Of a stretch of DNA of 20,594 nucleotides, positions 6,915 through 16,673 are shown one piece after another; positions within the stretch are counted from its first letter, which is position 1, and every line of letters begins with the position of its first letter. Under the pieces are notes generated by a model that saw only the letters and a program-made list of their open reading frames with translations, searched no databases and was not told the DNA's origin. The position numbers were made by a program, and so were the translations under genes. Origin of the DNA: Pseudomonadota bacterium (GTDB taxonomy: Bacteria > Pseudomonadota > Alphaproteobacteria > Sphingomonadales > Sphingomonadaceae); NCBI GenBank assembly GCA_030271565.1, contig JARXKR010000017.1, positions 1 through 20,594 on the forward strand, read 5' to 3'.

Positions 6915-7273
6915 TCATCGTCGACACATCGATCTGGGCAGATCATTATCGTCAACCAATGGCAGACCTCGAAAATCTGCTCGATCGGGAGCGCATAATC
7001 CAGCATCCTTTTGTGACCGCTGAAATGGCACTCGGCAACCCGCGCAACCGCCAAGCGATGATCGGATTCCTAGGATCAATCGACCAAGCGCAGGTCTGCT
7101 CATCACAAGATCTCTTGGCGTTTGTCGAAGCCAAAAAACTCTCGGGCACGGGGATCGGATTCGTCGATGCCCACCTGCTCGCTTCGGCAATGCGGACACG
7201 CTGCCAGGTTTGGTCGCGGGACAAGCGCCTGGTCGCTCAAGCGGATCGTCTCGAGTGCTTGTTCAATCCCTAA
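6911..7273 (+). CDS. vapC: VapC-family PIN-domain ribonuclease toxin
   Basis: 120 aa, a standard VapC length. The four acidic PIN residues are present: Asp5 in IVDTSIW, Glu38 in VTAEMALG, Asp86 in GFVDAHLL and Asp104 in SRDKRL. Together these bind Mg2+/Mn2+ for RNA cleavage. VapC toxins usually cut tRNA or rRNA and are held inactive by the antitoxin tail; the target here is unknown. The GTG start at 6911 overlaps the antitoxin stop by 4 nt, giving coupled translation. It ends 6 nt before the convergent M28 peptidase stop. All catalytic residues are intact, so the toxin should be active. Confidence 0.93.
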   Translation: MIIVDTSIWADHYRQPMADLENLLDRERIIQHPFVTAEMALGNPRNRQAMIGFLGSIDQAQVCSSQDLLAFVEAKKLSGTGIGFVDAHLLASAMRTRCQVWSRDKRLVAQADRLECLFNP

Positions 7274-7279
7274 TGACTT

Positions 7280-8977
<1,698 letters not shown>

Positions 8978-9093
8978 GGTCTTAAAAACCCTTCGAGCGT
9001 TGCTGCGCGACACTGGCAAAGGCGGGGCATTGGCGCAAGGCTCCATCCTACGAACGACTTGAAGTCCCGGGCAGCAGCGTCCATCTCGCCACC

Positions 9094-11808
9094 ATGACCA
9101 GCCACGACTGGAGCGGAGCTATCGCGCGCGCCGAGGCGCATTCGCCGTTCCTGGCGCAAGGGCTGGACCGCCTGCCGGCTCTGGCTGCGCTGCTGGCGAG
9201 GGGCGGCGGCGAAGCTGCGCTCGATCTGGCCAAACAAGCGGGTGCAGGCATTGATGACGTGGGCGTATCCCTACGCCGCGAAAAGCGCGCCTTGGGCCTG
9301 GCGCTGGCGTTCGGCGATCTTGCCGGGGCGTTTCCGCTCGACCGGATCATGGCCGAGCTCAGCCAGTTCGCCGACCGCGCGTTGGATCGTGCCATTGCGG
9401 CGGCAATCGCCGCCCGCGTGCCGGGTGCCGAGCCCGCAGGGTTCCTCGCACTCGCACTGGGCAAGCACGGCGCGGGCGAGCTTAACTATTCGTCCGACAT
9501 CGACCCGATTCTGCTTTACGACCCCGCGCTGCTGCCGCGCCGCGGGCGCGACGATCCGGGTGAGGCAGCACAGCGGGTGGCGCGTTCGCTGATGGAAATC
9601 ATGAGCCACGTCACCGCCGAGGGCTATGTCTTCCGGGTCGACCTGCGGCTGCGCCCGGCGAGCGAGGTGGCCCCGCTGGCGATCCCGATCGGCGCGGCTT
9701 TGACCCATTACGAAAGCTCTGCCTTGGCGTGGGAGCGCGCGGCGTTCATTCGGGCGCGGGCCTGCGCCGGAGACGTGCCAGCGGGAGAGGCTTTCCTCGC
9801 CGCGATCCGCCCCTTTGTGTGGCGGCGCAGTCTCGATTTCGGCGCGATTGCCGAAATTGCCCGGTTGACCCGGCAAATCCGCGCCAATTATGCCGGACCG
9901 CCGCGCCCGGGCCCGGGGTTCGACCTCAAGAAAGGTCGCGGCGGCATTCGCGAGATCGAATTTTTCGCCCAGACTCACCAGATGATCCACGGGGGGCGGC
10001 GGCCTGAACTTCGGGTCCGCGGCACCCGGGCTTCGCTCGACGCTTTGGCTGGGGCCGGGTTGATCGATCCGGCCGATGCTGAACTGCTCGGCACCAGTTA
10101 CGACCGCCTCCGCATCATTGAGCACCGCTTGCAGATGGTCGCCGACCAGCAGACGCATATGCTGCCGCTCGACCCCGCTGCGCTGGATGGCGTCGCACGG
10201 TTGGACGGCCTTGCAGATGGCGCGGCGCTGGTCGCGGAACTGGCGGCGATCAGTGAGGCGGTGGGGGCGCGCTATGACGCCTTGCTGGCGCAGCACAGCG
10301 ACGACGGAACTTCCATCCCACTTGCTGCACCGCGCGGCGGGGCGCTTACCGAACAGCTTGCGCAGCTCGGCTTCACCGATCCCGCCGCGCTCGCCGATCG
10401 GATCAGCGGCTGGCGCAGCGGCAAAGTCCGCGCGCTGCGCAGCGAGGCGGCGCGCGCGGCTTTCGATGCGATTCAGGCGCCGCTCATGGCTGCTTTCGCG
10501 CAGTCGCCTGAGCCTGAACGAGCGTTGCTGCGCTGGGAGCAATTGCTCGCCGGGCTACCCAGCGCGCTGGGGCTGTTCCACCTGCTCGAGGCGCGGCCCG
10601 CGCTGATCGGGCTGCTGGTGCGGATCCTCGGGCTCGCCCCGCCGCTTGCCGATGCGCTGGCGCGGCGCGCCGACCTGCTCGATCCGCTGATCGATGCCAG
10701 CGCCTTCGACCTGCCCGGAGCGGTGCCCGAACTCGCCGAATATTTTGCCCGGTGCGAAGAGGGCGACGATTACGAAGCCCTGCTCGGCTGCGTCCGGCGC
10801 CGGGTCGGCGAAGCGCGGTTTGCGCTGGGCGTGCAGCTGATCGAGCATGTGCGCGATCCGCTGGAAGTTGCCGCCGCGCTGAGCCGGGTGGCCGAAGCCG
10901 CGCTGACCGTGCTGGCCGGTGCCGCGCGGCGTGCGTTCGAAGCGTTGCATGGCCGGGTGCCGGGCAGCGATCTGGTGATCTTGGGCCTCGGCCGGCTCGG
11001 CGGCGGGGCGCTGACTCATGCTTCGGACCTCGATCTGGTGTTCCTGTTCACCGGCGATCATGGCGGCGAATCCGATGGCAAGCGGCCTTTGGGGGCGACG
11101 CTCTATTTCAACCGGCTGGCGCAGCGGGTGATCGCCGCGCTGTCGGTTCCGACTGCCGAGGGTGCGCTCTACGAAGTCGATACCCGGCTGCGTCCGTCGG
11201 GCGCGCAAGGGCCGATCGCAGTCACCTTTGACAGCTTCGCACGCTATCAAAACGAGAGTGCCTGGACTTGGGAGCATATGGCGCTAACCCGGGCGCGGAC
11301 GCTGTACGGGCCGGAGCAGGCGCGCGACGAACTCGATGCGATCATCGCCCAGGTGCTGTCGGCACCGCGCGATGTGGCGAAATTGCGCGCCGACGTGCTC
11401 CACATGCGCGGCGAAATGGCCGAGCACAAACCGCCCACATCGGCGCTCGACGTGAAGCTGCAGCGCGGCGGGCTGGTCGATCTGGAGTTCCTGATTCACT
11501 ACCAGCAGCTGCGCCACGGCAAAGCCTTGCTGCCCGATCTGGCAGCAGCGCTACGCGAACTGATCGCTGCGGACCTGCTGCCCGAAGCTTTGCTCCCAGC
11601 ACACGAACGCCTGACCCGCTTCCTGATCGCGGCGCGGCTGCTCGCACCCGAGGGCGAAGACCCACCGCCGGCAGCGCGCGAGGCGCTTGCGCTGGCCTGC
11701 GAATATCGCGATTGGGACGACCTGCTGACCGGTTTGCAGAGCGCCCGCGTCGCGGTTGCTGCGGCCTGGCACGACACATTCGGCAAACAACTGGAGTTGC
11801 AAAGATGA
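9094..11808 (+). CDS. glnE: Bifunctional glutamine synthetase adenylyltransferase/adenylyl-removing enzyme
   Basis: 904 aa, close to the usual 900-1000. It adenylylates and deadenylylates glutamine synthetase under PII control, setting nitrogen assimilation. Both nucleotidyltransferase halves are intact. The N-terminal (deadenylylase) half has GKHGAGELNYSSDID with Asp135/Asp137. The C-terminal (adenylyltransferase) half has GLGRLGGGALTHASDLD with Asp645/Asp647. Each half carries its helical GlnE follow-on region (KKGRGGIREIEFFAQ near 286; KLQRGGLVDLEFLIHY near 788). The ATG at 9094 lacks an obvious ribosome-binding site, but no earlier in-frame start exists. The stop overlaps the start of the peroxiredoxin gene (ATGA). 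Confidence 0.96.
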   Translation: MTSHDWSGAIARAEAHSPFLAQGLDRLPALAALLARGGGEAALDLAKQAGAGIDDVGVSLRREKRALGLALAFGDLAGAFPLDRIMAELSQFADRALDRAIAAAIAARVPGAEPAGFLALALGKHGAGELNYSSDIDPILLYDPALLPRRGRDDPGEAAQRVARSLMEIMSHVTAEGYVFRVDLRLRPASEVAPLAIPIGAALTHYESSALAWERAAFIRARACAGDVPAGEAFLAAIRPFVWRRSLDFGAIAEIARLTRQIRANYAGPPRPGPGFDLKKGRGGIREIEFFAQTHQMIHGGRRPELRVRGTRASLDALAGAGLIDPADAELLGTSYDRLRIIEHRLQMVADQQTHMLPLDPAALDGVARLDGLADGAALVAELAAISEAVGARYDALLAQHSDDGTSIPLAAPRGGALTEQLAQLGFTDPAALADRISGWRSGKVRALRSEAARAAFDAIQAPLMAAFAQSPEPERALLRWEQLLAGLPSALGLFHLLEARPALIGLLVRILGLAPPLADALARRADLLDPLIDASAFDLPGAVPELAEYFARCEEGDDYEALLGCVRRRVGEARFALGVQLIEHVRDPLEVAAALSRVAEAALTVLAGAARRAFEALHGRVPGSDLVILGLGRLGGGALTHASDLDLVFLFTGDHGGESDGKRPLGATLYFNRLAQRVIAALSVPTAEGALYEVDTRLRPSGAQGPIAVTFDSFARYQNESAWTWEHMALTRARTLYGPEQARDELDAIIAQVLSAPRDVAKLRADVLHMRGEMAEHKPPTSALDVKLQRGGLVDLEFLIHYQQLRHGKALLPDLAAALRELIAADLLPEALLPAHERLTRFLIAARLLAPEGEDPPPAAREALALACEYRDWDDLLTGLQSARVAVAAAWHDTFGKQLELQR

Positions 11809-12278
11809 CTCAACTTCCCGGAGTGGGCGACAAGCTGCCCGCCGCCACCTTGGCTGCGCCCGACGGCAGCCCGCTCGACCTTGCGCAATTTGCCGGGCGC
11901 AAGCTGGTGCTGTTCTTTTATCCCAAGGACGATACCCCCGGCTGCACCACCGAGAACATCGACTTCTCGGCGCTGACGGGCGATTTCGCCAAGGCCGGTA
12001 CTGCCTTGCTCGGGATCAGCAAGGACCCGCCGGCCAGGCACGTCAAATTCGCCGCCAAGCACAGCCTCACCGCGCCACTCGCCAGCGATCCGGAGAACGG
12101 CGGGCTCAGCGATGCGCTGGGGATCTGGCGCGAAAAGCAGAACTATGGGCGCACCTACATGGGCATGGTTCGCTCGACTTACCTGATCGGCGTCGACGGG
12201 CGAATTGCGCGGGTGTGGAGCCCGGTCAAGGTCAAGGGCCACGCCGCCGAGGTGCTCGAGGCTGCCAAGGCCCTGTGA
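11805..12278 (+). CDS. bcp: Bcp/PrxQ-type peroxiredoxin, apparently one-cysteine
   Basis: 157 aa thiol peroxidase that reduces hydroperoxides in the cytoplasm. The peroxidatic Cys47 lies in FYPKDDTPGCTTE. The BCP subgroup often has a resolving cysteine five residues later, but here that place is taken by ENIDF, and Cys47 is the only cysteine in the protein. It must therefore use an external thiol for recycling. The ATG at 11805 overlaps the glnE stop by 4 nt and has GGAG 8 nt upstream inside glnE, so the two genes form an operon, although a functional link between nitrogen control and peroxide removal is not obvious. A palindromic repeat follows 10 nt after the stop. Confidence 0.93.
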   Translation: MTQLPGVGDKLPAATLAAPDGSPLDLAQFAGRKLVLFFYPKDDTPGCTTENIDFSALTGDFAKAGTALLGISKDPPARHVKFAAKHSLTAPLASDPENGGLSDALGIWREKQNYGRTYMGMVRSTYLIGVDGRIARVWSPVKVKGHAAEVLEAAKAL

Positions 12279-12288
12279 GCATGGCATC

Positions 12289-12437
12289 AAGGTCCTCTCC
12301 ATTTTGCGAAGCCAAATGGGGAGGTGGCGCGCCGAAGGCGTGACGGAGGGGTATCAAGGTTGGCGTCGAAGCCCCTCCGTCAGTGCTTCGCACTGCCACC
12401 TCCCCATTTGCGCAAGTGCGAAAATGGAGAGGACCTT
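12289..12437. repeat. 149-bp inverted-repeat element (MITE/REP-like)
   Basis: The ends are a perfect 17-bp inverted repeat (AAGGTCCTCTCCATTTT at 12289-12305 against 12421-12437). Two further perfectly paired blocks lie inside: CAAATGGGGAGGTGGC (12313-12328) with 12395-12410, and GACGGAGGGG (12342-12351) with CCCCTCCGTC (12372-12381). RNA from either strand would fold into one long hairpin. No protein-coding signal is seen. I recall very similar CCCCTCCGTCAG/GCCACCTCCCC units between genes in sphingomonads, so this is most likely a family of dispersed elements; its position right after bcp suggests it may also protect or end that transcript. Confidence 0.85.
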
Positions 12438-12820
12438 TGCGCCAATCATGGCGGGCGCTCGCGGCATCCAACGAATCGTTGACGAACAAATGCGCCACGC
12501 CCGGATCGGTTCAACGCATTTCATCGCAATGATCGGGAACCAAATCGATTCTCATGCAACCCTATGGAAAGCCGTGGTTACGGGCCTCTTTTTCGGCCCC
12601 GTTAACCCGCCGTTCAACGACTCGGCCCGTTCCAGCGGCGGTTTACCGCGCGAATTCCATGCCGGGGTTGATTGTTAACCGGCCCCCCCGCTAGGCCCTG
12701 TCTCGAGACGGCGGGGGGCTAACCGACCATCTCGAATACACACGCACGCTGGCTGACCAGGCCAGTGAAGCAAGGGTTCGCACAGCCGTAAAAGCGGTTG
12801 AAATAGCAAGGTTGGTTTGA
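12438..12820 (+). other. Gene-free upstream region of the M23 peptidase gene
   Basis: 383 bp with no convincing reading frame. It holds a hairpin, CCCCCCGC (12684-12691) pairing with GCGGGGGG (12711-12718), with flanking GTTAA/CTAAC and an inner TCTCGAGA. It also holds TTAA-N7-TTCA (12602-12616), one base off the CtrA box, and GANTC sites at 12547-12551 and 12619-12623. A long leader or cell-cycle-regulated promoter for the downstream gene is possible but unproven. Confidence 0.4.
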
Positions 12821-13576
12821 GTGTTCACTGTTACGTTTTTTGCCAAGGTCCGTGGTTTCGTCGGCATGATCGCCGCGATTTCGGGACTTTCGGTCGCCAC
12901 CCCCGCATTCGCCAACAGCGCTGCCGCCAACGCCGACGTAACGTCGCCGCTGCGCGCCGCGCAGGCCGCCAAGCCCTCGGCTCAGGGCGGCGATGACGAC
13001 TTCCGCAAGCTGTTCAACGGCTGGAAGTCGATGGACAATGGCCAACTGGTGCTCACTCCTGCCACCAAGGTTGCCTCTGCACCTTCGGCTTTAACCTATC
13101 GCCCGGCTTCGGTGTCGATCCCCTCGCGCATGCCGGTCAGCGGTGCTGCCTTGACCAGCGGTTTCGGGATGCGCTGGCACCCGGTGATCGGTGGCCGCCG
13201 CGCCCACAAGGGTGTCGATCTGGCTGAGCCTGTGGGTAGCCCCGTTTACGCCACCGCCGATGGCATGGTCAGCCGGGCCGATTGGTTTTCCAGCTACGGC
13301 CTGTTCATCAGCCTTGAGCATGGCGGCAACATCCAGACCCGTTACGGCCACCTGTCGCGGCTCAACGTCGCAGCCGGCCAGACCGTCCACAAGGGCGACC
13401 TGATCGGTTATGTCGGCACCACCGGCCGCTCGACCGGCCCGCACCTGCATTATGAAGTGCGGATCGCCGGCGTCGCCGTGAACCCGATTCCCTACCTCCA
13501 GGGCGGTATCCAGACCGCCGTAGCGCCCGCCGCAACCCAGGTTGCGCTTGGCGGCGGCGAGGACGATGGCGAATAG
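12821..13576 (+). CDS. Secreted M23 (LytM) peptidoglycan endopeptidase
   Basis: 251 aa. It starts with GTG at 12821, with AAGG 9 nt upstream. Signal peptide at about 1-32 (FVGMIAAISGLSVATPAFANS), then a linker rich in Ala, Pro and Ser. The M23 domain occupies about 105-228: His129 and Asp133 in HKGVDLA, His177 in RYGHLS, and His208-Leu-His210 in GPHLHYE, so all zinc and catalytic residues are present. It should cut peptide cross-links of peptidoglycan in the periplasm, in growth or division. The C-terminus ends in an acidic GGGEDDGE tail. No LysM or coiled coil is seen. Monocistronic: it is followed by a clear terminator. Confidence 0.95.
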   Translation: MFTVTFFAKVRGFVGMIAAISGLSVATPAFANSAAANADVTSPLRAAQAAKPSAQGGDDDFRKLFNGWKSMDNGQLVLTPATKVASAPSALTYRPASVSIPSRMPVSGAALTSGFGMRWHPVIGGRRAHKGVDLAEPVGSPVYATADGMVSRADWFSSYGLFISLEHGGNIQTRYGHLSRLNVAAGQTVHKGDLIGYVGTTGRSTGPHLHYEVRIAGVAVNPIPYLQGGIQTAVAPAATQVALGGGEDDGE

Positions 13577-13650
13577 TCGGGGCGAATAAGAGATTTGATT
13601 CGGTACAAGGCAAAGACCTTGGCCGGTTCCAGCTTCGGGAGGATGCTGGC

Positions 13651-13685
13651 AAAAAGGCGACGGGCAACCGTCGCCTTTTTCTTTC
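13651..13685 (+). terminator. Rho-independent terminator of the M23 gene
   Basis: A perfect 13-bp stem (AAAAAGGCGACGG at 13651-13663 with CCGTCGCCTTTTT at 13668-13680) and a GCAA tetraloop, with the T-run continuing as CTTTCT. The A-tract on the other side makes it symmetrical, but no minus-strand gene needs it. Confidence 0.95.
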
Positions 13686-13731
13686 TGGCAAGCGTCGGTC
13701 AAATCGCGCTCTAGCCCAATTAATCCGTTGC

Positions 13732-13749
13732 ACCGTTTAATCGAACGGT
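13732..13749 (+). promoter_or_regulatory. Inverted-repeat operator candidate before the acyl-CoA synthetase/P450 operon
   Basis: ACCGTT-TAATCG-AACGGT is a perfect 6-6-6 inverted repeat overlapped by a second one, TTTAA-N8-TTAAA (13736-13753). It lies 48 nt before the operon's first ATG, in an AT-rich patch, as expected for a TetR-type repressor site. No regulator gene is adjacent in the window. Confidence 0.45.
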
Positions 13750-13797
13750 TAAATTGACCTCCGAACCGCCAAGAGCGCGGTATTGGAGAGTCCACCG

Positions 13798-15336
13798 ATG
13801 CACCCGTCCGTCCACGCCCGTAGCCATCCCGACAAGCCTGCAATTCTCATGGCGGGGAGCGGCGAGACGGTCACCTATGCCGAGCTCGATGCCCGCTCCA
13901 ACCAGGTCGCGCACTTGCTCCGCGCGCGCGGGATCGGGGTCGGCGACACGGTCGCCTTGTGCCTTGAGAACCATCCGTGGTTCTTCTGCCTGACCTGGGG
14001 GTTCCAGCGCGCCGGGGTGCACTACGTCTGCATCTCGAGCCGGCTGACCCCGCCCGAACTCGCCTACATCCTCGAAGACAGCGCGGCCAAGTTGCTGTTC
14101 GGTTCGGCTTATCTCGCCCCATTGCTTGATGAGGCTGCAACCCTGGCACCGCACGTTCCGCAGCTCCGGCTTGGAATCGACGCTGAACAGGCACTGGCGG
14201 CGATGCCCAGCACTCCGATTGCCGATGAGCGTGCCGGGGTCGACATGCTTTATTCGTCGGGCACCACCGGGCGGCCCAAGGGGGTCAAGATCCCGCTCCC
14301 CGTCGATCCGGCGATCGACCAGACCAACGTCCTCGTCCAGCTGGCGATGATGGCTTACGGAATTAACGAGGACGCGGTCTACCTCTCCCCCGCCCCGCTG
14401 TATCACGCCGCGCCGCTGCGCTGGTCGATGACCGTGCACAAGATCGGCGGCACCGTGGTGGTGATGGAGAAGTTCGATCCCGAGGCCGCGCTGGCGGCGA
14501 TCGAGAAATACCGGATCACCGATAGCCAGTTCGTCCCCACCCATTTCGTGCGGATGCTCAAGCTGCCCGAGGAGATTCGCGCCAAATACGATATTTCTTC
14601 GCTCAAGTGCGCGATCCACGCCGCCGCGCCGTGCCCGGTACCGATCAAACGCGCGATGATCGAATGGTGGGGGCCGGTCTTGTTCGAATACTACGCCGGA
14701 ACCGAAGGCAACGGATCGACCTTCATCACCAGCCACGAATGGCTCGACCATCCCGGTTCGGTCGGCAAGGCGCTGTCGGGCATCCTCCATGTCTGCGACG
14801 AGGCCGGCGAGGAGGTGCCGCGCGGCACCGAGGGGCAAGTGTTCTTCGAACCGACCGAAGGGATGATGCCGTTCGAATACCACAACGACCCGGTCAAGAC
14901 TGCCGACAGCAAAAACCAGCACGGCTGGTCGAGCCTTGGCGACGTTGGCTACCAGGACGCGGATGGCTACCTCTTCCTGACCGACCGCAAGAGCTTCATG
15001 ATCATCTCGGGCGGGGTCAACATCTACCCGCAGGAGATCGAGAACCTGCTGGTGACGCACCCCAAGGTCGCCGATGCAGCCGTGATCGGCGCGCCCGACC
15101 CGGACATGGGTGAGCGCGTGGTGGCGGTGGTCCAGCCGCTGGACATGGATCAGGCGGGGCCGGCGCTGGCGGAGGAACTGCTGGCCTATCTCGCACCGCA
15201 ATTGAGCCGGGTAAAAATGCCGCGCCAGATCGATTTCCGCGCCGAGCTGCCGCGCGAACTGACCGGCAAGCTCTACAAGCGCCACCTGCGCGATGAATAC
15301 AAGGCGGCCTATGAGGTGGCGCAAGCGGGAGTCTGA
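13798..15336 (+). CDS. AMP-forming acyl-CoA synthetase
   Basis: 512 aa ANL-superfamily ligase, activating a carboxylic acid to its acyl-adenylate and then the CoA thioester. Motifs in order: phosphate loop YSSGTTGRPKG (152-162), YYAGTEG (298-304), GDVGYQDADGYLFLTDR (381-397), the hinge/SGGVNIYPQEIE block (404-414), and catalytic Lys491 in LTGKLYKR. The ATG at 13798 has GGAGAG 7 nt upstream; a TTG at 13783 is in frame but would precede that site. It ends 5 nt before the P450 gene, so the two are one operon. The substrate is unknown; an acid produced by P450 oxidation, such as a terpenoid or steroid side chain or fatty acid, is a reasonable guess. Confidence 0.93.
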   Translation: MHPSVHARSHPDKPAILMAGSGETVTYAELDARSNQVAHLLRARGIGVGDTVALCLENHPWFFCLTWGFQRAGVHYVCISSRLTPPELAYILEDSAAKLLFGSAYLAPLLDEAATLAPHVPQLRLGIDAEQALAAMPSTPIADERAGVDMLYSSGTTGRPKGVKIPLPVDPAIDQTNVLVQLAMMAYGINEDAVYLSPAPLYHAAPLRWSMTVHKIGGTVVVMEKFDPEAALAAIEKYRITDSQFVPTHFVRMLKLPEEIRAKYDISSLKCAIHAAAPCPVPIKRAMIEWWGPVLFEYYAGTEGNGSTFITSHEWLDHPGSVGKALSGILHVCDEAGEEVPRGTEGQVFFEPTEGMMPFEYHNDPVKTADSKNQHGWSSLGDVGYQDADGYLFLTDRKSFMIISGGVNIYPQEIENLLVTHPKVADAAVIGAPDPDMGERVVAVVQPLDMDQAGPALAEELLAYLAPQLSRVKMPRQIDFRAELPRELTGKLYKRHLRDEYKAAYEVAQAGV

Positions 15337-15341
15337 CCGCC

Positions 15342-16664
15342 ATGAACGCCCCCGTCGCCAGTCCAGCCGACGCGATCGCGGTGCTCGATCCGCAAAGCTA
15401 TGCCGACTGGGATCCGCTGCTCGATCTGTTCGACAAGCTGCGCAGCGAAAGCCCGCTGACCCGGATCGAAAGCCCCGGCGGCGAATTCGATCCGTTCTGG
15501 CTGGTCACCGGCTACGATGCGGTGATGCAGATCAGCAAGGATAACGCGGGGTTCCTCAATGCCCCGCGCGCGACCGTCTTCACCAATAAGGTCGGCGAGG
15601 CCTTTGCGCGCCAGATCACCGCGCAGCAGGGTGAGGAGAGCCCCAATCTGGTCAGCAGCCTGGTGGTACTCGACGCACCCAAGCATCCCAAGCTGCGGCG
15701 GCTGACCCAGGAATGGTTCATGCCCAAGAACCTGCGCAATATCGAAGCCGCGATCCGCGAGCTGGCGGCACGGACCGTCGACAAGCTGATTGCCGCCGGA
15801 GAGGGTGGGCCGGGGGAAGACAAAATCGTGGACTTCGTGAAACTCGTATCCGCGCCTTACCCGCTCCACGTCGTCATGCAGATCCTCGGCGTGCCCGAGG
15901 AGGACGAGCCGCGCATGCTGTTCCTGACCCAGCAGATGTTCGGCGGGCAGGACGAGGATCTCAACAAATCGGGCCTTGCCAGCCTGACGCCCGAACAGAT
16001 CCTCCAGATCGTGACCGGCGCGGTCAAGGATTTCGAGGCCTATTTCGAAAGCCTCGCCGCGCAGCGCCGGGCCAATCCGACCGCCGACGTCGCCTCGATC
16101 CTCGCCAATGCGCAGATCGACGGCGAGCCGCTCAGCCCGCGCGACCTGGCGGGCTATTACATCATCATCGCCGCTGCGGGCCACGACACGACCAGCGCCA
16201 GCACCGCCGGAGCGATGCTCGCCTTGGCGCGCGATCCCGAGCAATTCGCGCGGGTCAAGGCCGATCGCAGCCTGGTTCCCGGGATCGTCGAGGAAGCGAT
16301 CCGCTGGACCACCCCGGTGCAGCACTTCATGCGCACCGCAGCGCGCGATGCAGTGGTCGACGGCGTCCCGGTCAAAGCCGGTGACTGGCTGATGATCAAC
16401 TACGTCGCGGCCAACCACGATCCAGCGCAGTTCGAAGACCCGCGCCGGTTCGATGCGACTCGCCCGGCCAACCGCCACCTGGCATTCGGTGCTGGCGCGC
16501 ATCAGTGCCTTGGGCTGCACCTCGCGCGGCTGGAAATGCGGATCCTGTTCGAGACCTTGCTCGACCGGCTGGGCAGCGTCGAACTGGCCGGCGAACCCAA
16601 ACGCGCCAAAAGCACCTTCGTCGGCGGGCTGAAGACCCTGCCGCTGCGCTTCAGCGCGGCCTGA
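15342..16664 (+). CDS. Cytochrome P450
   Basis: 440 aa soluble bacterial P450 without a membrane anchor. I-helix AGHDTT (279-284, with the oxygen-activating acid/Thr pair), ExxR at Glu318/Arg321, and haem loop FGAGAHQCLG with axial Cys389. It needs an external ferredoxin and reductase, and none is encoded here. Start ATG at 15342, 5 nt after the synthetase stop, with GGGAG about 11 nt upstream. The pairing with an acyl-CoA synthetase suggests oxidation of an aliphatic or alicyclic compound whose acid is then activated for beta-oxidation; subfamily and substrate cannot be set from motifs alone. Confidence 0.95.
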   Translation: MNAPVASPADAIAVLDPQSYADWDPLLDLFDKLRSESPLTRIESPGGEFDPFWLVTGYDAVMQISKDNAGFLNAPRATVFTNKVGEAFARQITAQQGEESPNLVSSLVVLDAPKHPKLRRLTQEWFMPKNLRNIEAAIRELAARTVDKLIAAGEGGPGEDKIVDFVKLVSAPYPLHVVMQILGVPEEDEPRMLFLTQQMFGGQDEDLNKSGLASLTPEQILQIVTGAVKDFEAYFESLAAQRRANPTADVASILANAQIDGEPLSPRDLAGYYIIIAAAGHDTTSASTAGAMLALARDPEQFARVKADRSLVPGIVEEAIRWTTPVQHFMRTAARDAVVDGVPVKAGDWLMINYVAANHDPAQFEDPRRFDATRPANRHLAFGAGAHQCLGLHLARLEMRILFETLLDRLGSVELAGEPKRAKSTFVGGLKTLPLRFSAA

Positions 16665-16673
16665 TCGGGTCGA

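Noticed and set aside
12205..12678. Open frame running through the inverted-repeat element after bcp
   Set aside because: It begins inside bcp in another frame and its product follows the repeat arms, with no ribosome-binding site or domain.
13783..13797. Upstream TTG as start of the acyl-CoA synthetase
   Set aside because: It would precede the GGAGAG site at 13785-13790 that is correctly spaced for the ATG at 13798.
13720..15324. A 534-codon open frame on the minus strand opposite the acyl-CoA synthetase
   Set aside because: The plus strand carries every ANL-ligase motif in order; the minus-strand product has none and is low-complexity His/Arg/Asp-rich.
15309..16520. A 403-codon minus-strand frame opposite the P450 gene
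   Set aside because: The P450 reading frame is complete with I-helix, ExxR and haem cysteine, so this frame is antisense noise.
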